A stretch of 64,000 nt of DNA. Origin: Kappaphycus alvarezii. Lineage: Eukaryota; Rhodophyta; Florideophyceae; Gigartinales; Solieriaceae. Numbering within the stretch: position 1 is the first letter of the stretch; every line of letters begins with the position of its first letter. The DNA is taken from positions 248,001 through 312,000 of the forward strand of contig NADL03000697.1 of assembly GCA_002205965.3 (NCBI GenBank), in the 5' to 3' direction. The translations under genes were made by a program, and so were the position numbers. The notes under the pieces are model-generated. The model saw nothing but the letters and a program-made list of their open reading frames with translations. It did no database searches and was not told the origin of the DNA. Shown here piece after piece: positions 63,442 through 64,000 of the stretch.

Positions 63442-64000
63442 TTGAAGGCCCAAATTAAATTTAATTTGTTTAAAAACATTGGAAACCCTTGCCTTTGGAA
63501 GATAAACTCGAGATTTACTGTTGAAGCGAAATAAAGATCCATTGTGTCCACCATCATATCGATTGCAACGTTCATTGAAACATTTTCCCTTGCATTCGAG
63601 AGAAATCACAAGGGTCTTCTAAGTTTCAAGGGTGCAATTGCTGGTGCGTCCGCAAAAGTGGTTATAGACCCTGTTGGTGGAGATTCTAGAGAGCTTGCTG
63701 AAATGACCGACGGTGTGGACCAGATACTTCAAGAACTGGTAAATGGTGTAAGTTTAATAATTAACGCCTATAATGAACCTCTGTGCTTTGCGTTAAGCTC
63801 ATTTAAGTGTTATGATGCAACTCTTGGGAAATAATGGTGCGCCTCGCATGGGGCAAAAATCAATTGCCTTAATAATGAGTTGAAATTCGAACATCAGGGA
63901 AATTCATTCGTATTTATTGCTGATGAGGCCGTAGTGGGTCCTTTTGCATCTTTCAATACCACAGGGAGTAATTTAAATAAGAAAAATGAGTTATTTGCAG
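63442..64000 (+). pseudogene. Ty3/gypsy pol start: aspartic protease relic, cut by the window edge
   Basis: Downstream of gag, F-K-G-A-I-A-G-A-S-A-K-V-V-I-D-P-V-G (about 63622-63675) matches the beta strand that leads into the protease active site, but the expected D-S/T-G is D-P-V. Further on C-Y-D-A-T-L-G-K-stop-W (about 63808-63837) and I-N-C-L-N-N-E-L-K-F-E-H-Q-G (about 63860-63901) match the end-of-protease stretch (Y-D-x-x-L-G-K-x-W ... I-N ... F-x-H-x-G) seen in gypsy elements. An in-frame stop lies before the W. RT, RNase H and integrase, if present, lie beyond position 64000. Confidence 0.65.

Noticed and set aside
1-64000. tRNA, rRNA genes or CRISPR arrays
   Set aside because: Reading through by eye I found no convincing tRNA T-loop/acceptor pairing, no rRNA block and no regularly spaced short repeats. 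A covariance-model scan would be needed to exclude tRNAs fully.

Overview
The window reads as nuclear DNA of a repeat-rich eukaryote, most likely a fungus or fungus-like protist. The grounds are three families of LINE-type reverse-transcribing elements, a Ty3/gypsy gag-protease relic, a broken CK1-like protein kinase, no operon structure and no bacterial gene. The species cannot be named from the sequence. No intact host gene can be asserted with confidence; nearly everything recognisable is a mobile element or a decayed gene.

Composition is a mosaic. Long AT-rich stretches with no recognisable content (about 3.1-9.5 kb, 25.4-28.4 kb and 29.0-32.2 kb) separate GC-richer blocks packed with element copies inserted into and beside each other. 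The left edge (1-370) carries part of a tandem repeat with a 241-bp period.

The best preserved element is LINE-1, 38258-42673 on the minus strand. It has a perfect 9-bp target-site duplication, a gag-like ORF1, an ATGA stop-start junction, and an ORF2 with a reverse transcriptase, a CCHC knuckle and a restriction-like endonuclease (RLE) domain. Several frameshifts make it dead. Truncated or diverged LINE-1 copies lie at about 11.3-12.4, 15.9-16.2 (plus strand), 16.2-16.7, 20.3-21.6, 34.35-34.8, 36.6-37.25 and 42.9-43.5 kb. A derivative that lost its RT lies at 51.1-52.2 kb. LINE-2 is present as an RT relic (43.5-44.7 kb), several C-terminal endonuclease relics (1.5-1.93, 10.3-10.8, 28.4-29.0 kb) and many short 3' tails, two with clear target-site duplications. 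LINE-3 is one plus-strand RLE-domain fragment at 16.9-17.5 kb.

The most original feature is an unnamed dispersed repeat of roughly 1.1-1.5 kb, called here the acidic-ORF repeat (AOR). Nine copies lie on both strands at about 1.9-3.1, 9.5-10.3, 13.5-13.8, 23.8-25.4, 35.0-36.2, 47.6-48.9, 50.0-51.0, 53.5-55.0 and 56.6-58.1 kb. Each full copy has a broken ORF for a small acidic protein with a conserved core (E-D-Y-x-R-R-Q-T-K) and a conserved C-terminal box (G-S/F-D-L/V-E-D/N), followed by a conserved non-coding segment of about 400 bp containing paired AAGTTG/CAACTT hairpins. I recognise no known family in it.

Other content: a CK1-like kinase pseudogene (46.2-47.16 kb), an isolated proline/serine-rich ORF (17.8-18.64 kb), unrecognised coding-like relics (32.2-34.3, 52.5-53.3 and 59.6-61.7 kb), and at the right edge a decayed Ty3/gypsy gag running into protease (62.56-64.0 kb) whose pol would lie beyond the window.
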